Source of the DNA: Cryoendolithus antarcticus
Taxonomy: Eukaryota; Ascomycota; Dothideomycetes; Cladosporiales; Cladosporiaceae
Assembly (NCBI GenBank): GCA_002077065.1
Contig: NAJO01000012.1
Coordinates: 806,001 to 870,000 of the forward strand
Reading direction: 5' to 3'
DNA length: 64,000 nt
Shown here: positions 61,992 to 64,000 of the stretch, piece by piece
How the letters are laid out: each line of letters starts with the position of its first letter
How positions within the stretch are numbered: the first letter of the stretch is position 1
The notes under the pieces: model-generated
What the model was told of the DNA's origin: nothing
The model's database searches: none
Seen by the model: the letters and a program-made list of their open reading frames with translations, nothing else
Made by a program: the position numbers and the translations under genes

Positions 61992-63696
61992 ATGCAAGCC
62001 GTCACTTCTACCTCATCTCGTATAGATGCAAAGCGTCGTGCGGTCCTAGACCCTCGAAAGCGTCAGTTCGCGAAGTCAGAATGGATAGACCCCGACTACG
62101 AGCACCGCTTGAACTTCTATCAGACGCCACCCACGAAGGACATATCACTTGAGGACTTCGAAGGTACAGTGGAAAGGCCCGTGATACTCATGTGTCAGTA
62201 TACTGATCAGTACAGAGTGGGCCATTGCTCGTCTAAAGGTCTTGTCCGAACTCGAAGCATGCTCATTCCGGAACCGGACCCCAGAGGAGACATCAGAATA
62301 TATGCGACCGGTGCTAGAGAAATGGCTACGACTGGACAGCAATAAGAGTCGTAGCGGGGAGTTATCGGCGCAGAGGAAAAAAGATCACTACAGTCATTGG
62401 ACGTTGCGGCTGGCTTTCGCTGGAACGGCGGAGCTCAGACAACGGTTCGCGAAGCTGGAAACACAGCTATTCAAGCTACGATTACAGAGCGACTATGATG
62501 ACGAGAAACGTGACTTCATCAAAGGACTGAAGATGAGCTGGGAGATGGTTGGACCCGAGGAAAAGGCAACTTTGCTGAAAGACCTGAAAGCCGCCACAGG
62601 CTTCTCCCAGTCCCGAGGCGACGAAGAAGCCTGGTTCAAGGTCGACTGGGAGTCCGTCCCAGACCTTGTCTCACAACGTCAGGTCCTGCTCAAGCGTGGC
62701 AAAGCCTACGTCCACATTCGCGAGCAACTTACCATGGTGCAGAACGCATTCACGCGCTCGCTAGACTCCGGACTTGAACTCGCTGCCCGATTCTTGCCGC
62801 GGATGGACGAAGATAATCGACTGGCGCCGATTCTGCATCACCTGAGTCAAAGCTTTGTGGCACCCGAGGCGAACTACAGTGAAAGTAACAGTCTCGGCGA
62901 TCTTGCCAAAGTCTCGGCTGGGGACATTGATGGCATGAGCAAGCACTTCCCACTGTGTATGCAGAACCTGCACCGGGAGCTGAGGAAGAACAGCCATCTG
63001 AAGCACTATGGCCGACTACAGTATACGCTTTTCTTGAAAGGCATTGGGTTGAGTTTGCAGGAGTGTCAGATGTTCTGGCGGAAAGCCTTCAAGCTGATTG
63101 CTGATGGTGGGTTGCTGCTTTCATCGCGCGTACACAGATCTGCACTGACACACAACACAGACAAATTCAACTCGGAGTACCTGTACAACATTCGCCACGC
63201 ATACGGCGACGTTGGCGGCGACGCCAACAAGCGCGGCAGAGGTTACACGCCTTACTCCTGCCAGAAGCTGCTAACTGAAGCACTGCCCGGACCAGGCCAA
63301 TCGCATGGCTGTCCTTACCGATCATACACGCCCGACAACCTTATGTCGCTTCTGCAAGCTATAGGCGTGAACGACCGTGAGGTGTTGCGAGGAGTGAAGG
63401 AGGATGTGGGTCGGCAACGGTATCACATTGCGTGCAATCGAGTTTTTGAGGCTGCGCATAAGGTGGAGTTGAAGAAGGTGAGTGCTTACCGATCCTGTGT
63501 GTGCGATTGTTCACTGACATGCTGACACAATGCAAATCAGGCCAAAGACGAGTCTTCACTGCCTTCTTCGAATTTCGACACGATATTGCATCCAAACGAG
63601 TACTTCAAGCGGAGCTTCGTGCTCAGAAACCTGGGCATGGTGAAGAAAGGTGACATAGGGGTCGATGGGCCGAGTCAAGAGGCCATGAGCCAATAA
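61992..63696 (+). CDS. PRI2: DNA primase large subunit (4Fe-4S)
   Basis: Exons 61992-62163, 62216-63106, 63161-63477 and 63541-63696 join in phase to 511 residues. The third exon boundary removes a 54-base, in-frame intron (GTGGGT..ACAG) and restores FKLIADDKFNSEYLYNIRH. Start MQAVTSTSSRIDAKRRAVLD. The N-terminal helical domain has RLNFYQTPPTKDISLEDFEE and WAIARLKVLSELEA. The C-terminal Fe-S domain has four conserved Cys: HFPLCMQNLHRELRKNSHLK, PYSCQKLL, HGCPYRSY and HIACNRVFE. YNIRHAYGDVGGDANKRGRG and HYGRLQYTLFLKGIGLSLQE are family hallmarks. With the small subunit and DNA polymerase alpha it makes RNA primers in the nucleus. Confidence 0.96.
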
Positions 63697-63806
63697 GACC
63701 GAACTTTCGCCCGACGATGGTCGACTTTGATGGGTATAGCGAGGCGTTCGGCGTCCATACTGACATTCAGCATGTATGCGTCAGTCATTAAAACGACCCT
63801 TTGGCC

Positions 63807-64000
63807 TTACACCGCGTTTGCTATGTCTCCCTCTGCTTCTTTCACCTTTGCATCTTCAGCTGTCGCCTCTGGCTTCGACGAGTCTCGCTCGATCCTCTCT
63901 CTCGTCACTGCCTGTTCCTTCGTTTCATCTGCCACAGCTTCTGCAGCTCTTGTCTCATCAACATTGGCCTCAACTGCCCATGCCTCGGCTTCAGGAACCA
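63807..64000 (-). CDS. 3' end of an acidic protein (partial, runs off right edge)
   Basis: On the minus strand the frame is open from the edge to a TAA at 63807-63809, at least 63 codons. The peptide is acidic and Ala/Glu-rich (AEAWAVEANVDETRAAEAVA, then KVKEAEGDIANAV) with helix-forming composition and no stop. Without the rest of the gene no family can be named. The open frame and position, convergent with PRI2, suggest a true C-terminus rather than chance. Confidence 0.45.
   Translation of the reverse strand, partial: VPEAEAWAVEANVDETRAAEAVADETKEQAVTRERIERDSSKPEATAEDAKVKEAEGDIANAV

Noticed and set aside
1..64000. tRNA and 5S rRNA genes
   Set aside because: I looked for T-loop GGTTCGAATCC-type boxes on both strands and saw no hit with a matching acceptor stem. 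A covariance-model scan would be decisive.

Overview
The window reads as nuclear DNA of a filamentous ascomycete, most likely a Dothideomycete (class inferred from gene content, not proven). Genes are closely packed on both strands. Most introns are 40-80 bases with GT..AG ends and CTAAC/CTGAC-like branch points. The gene set is typical of Pezizomycotina: HET domain, rhodopsin-like fungal membrane protein, DUF1769, a protein resembling the fungal family I know as DUF7729, and Ser/Thr-rich secreted proteins. I found no tRNA, rRNA, CRISPR array or intact transposon.

Layout. 0-13 kb: the 5' end of an unknown gene at the left edge (-), a Utp12-domain ribosome-biogenesis protein, a CUE-like protein divergent from mitochondrial HMG-CoA lyase, a BLOC1S1/GCN5L1-type protein, two neighbouring F-box-like paralogues, a DUF1769 protein and a membrane-anchored alpha/beta hydrolase. 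12.8-13.8 kb: an HSDL2-like short-chain dehydrogenase that looks broken. 14.0-19.2 kb: a nine-exon gene for a secreted protein of about 1573 residues, with four cysteine-rich PAN-like modules, a CBM20-like starch-binding domain and about 800 residues of Thr/Ser/Val repeats. 20.6-22.3 kb: an orphan multi-exon gene. 23-25 kb: a secreted GH1 glucosidase.

25.6-34 kb is a housekeeping block: N-myristoyltransferase, the tRNA exportin LOS1, TFIIIA, and RPB6 divergent from TFIIIA across about 310 bases. It is followed by S-formylglutathione hydrolase, a DUF7729-like anchored protein, a HET-domain protein in a gene-poor stretch, an OPT/YSL-type transporter, a small GPI-type Ser/Thr-rich protein, an Arg/Asp/Ser/Pro-rich protein, a long coiled-coil protein, the cornichon cargo receptor ERV14 and a G3BP-like NTF2/RRM protein. 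54.4-55.5 kb holds a gene with a duplicated helix-turn-helix that is interrupted by a one-base frameshift, then a seven-helix rhodopsin-like membrane protein. The right end has a mitochondrial TMEM70/186/223-like protein divergent from PDX1 (E3-binding protein), the DNA primase large subunit PRI2, and the 3' end of an acidic protein.

The genes do not form one pathway. Themes are RNA polymerase III/tRNA biology (TFIIIA, RPB6, LOS1), mitochondrial metabolism (HMG-CoA lyase, PDX1, the TMEM-like protein) and the cell surface (repeat protein, GH1, DUF7729-like, GPI-type protein). The most unusual elements are the CBM20/PAN/repeat protein, the two damaged genes, a probable GC-AG intron, and a 16-18 base perfect palindrome present twice within 0.9 kb. 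Exon coordinates were worked out by eye from splice signals, reading phase and family similarity; no alignment or search was run.
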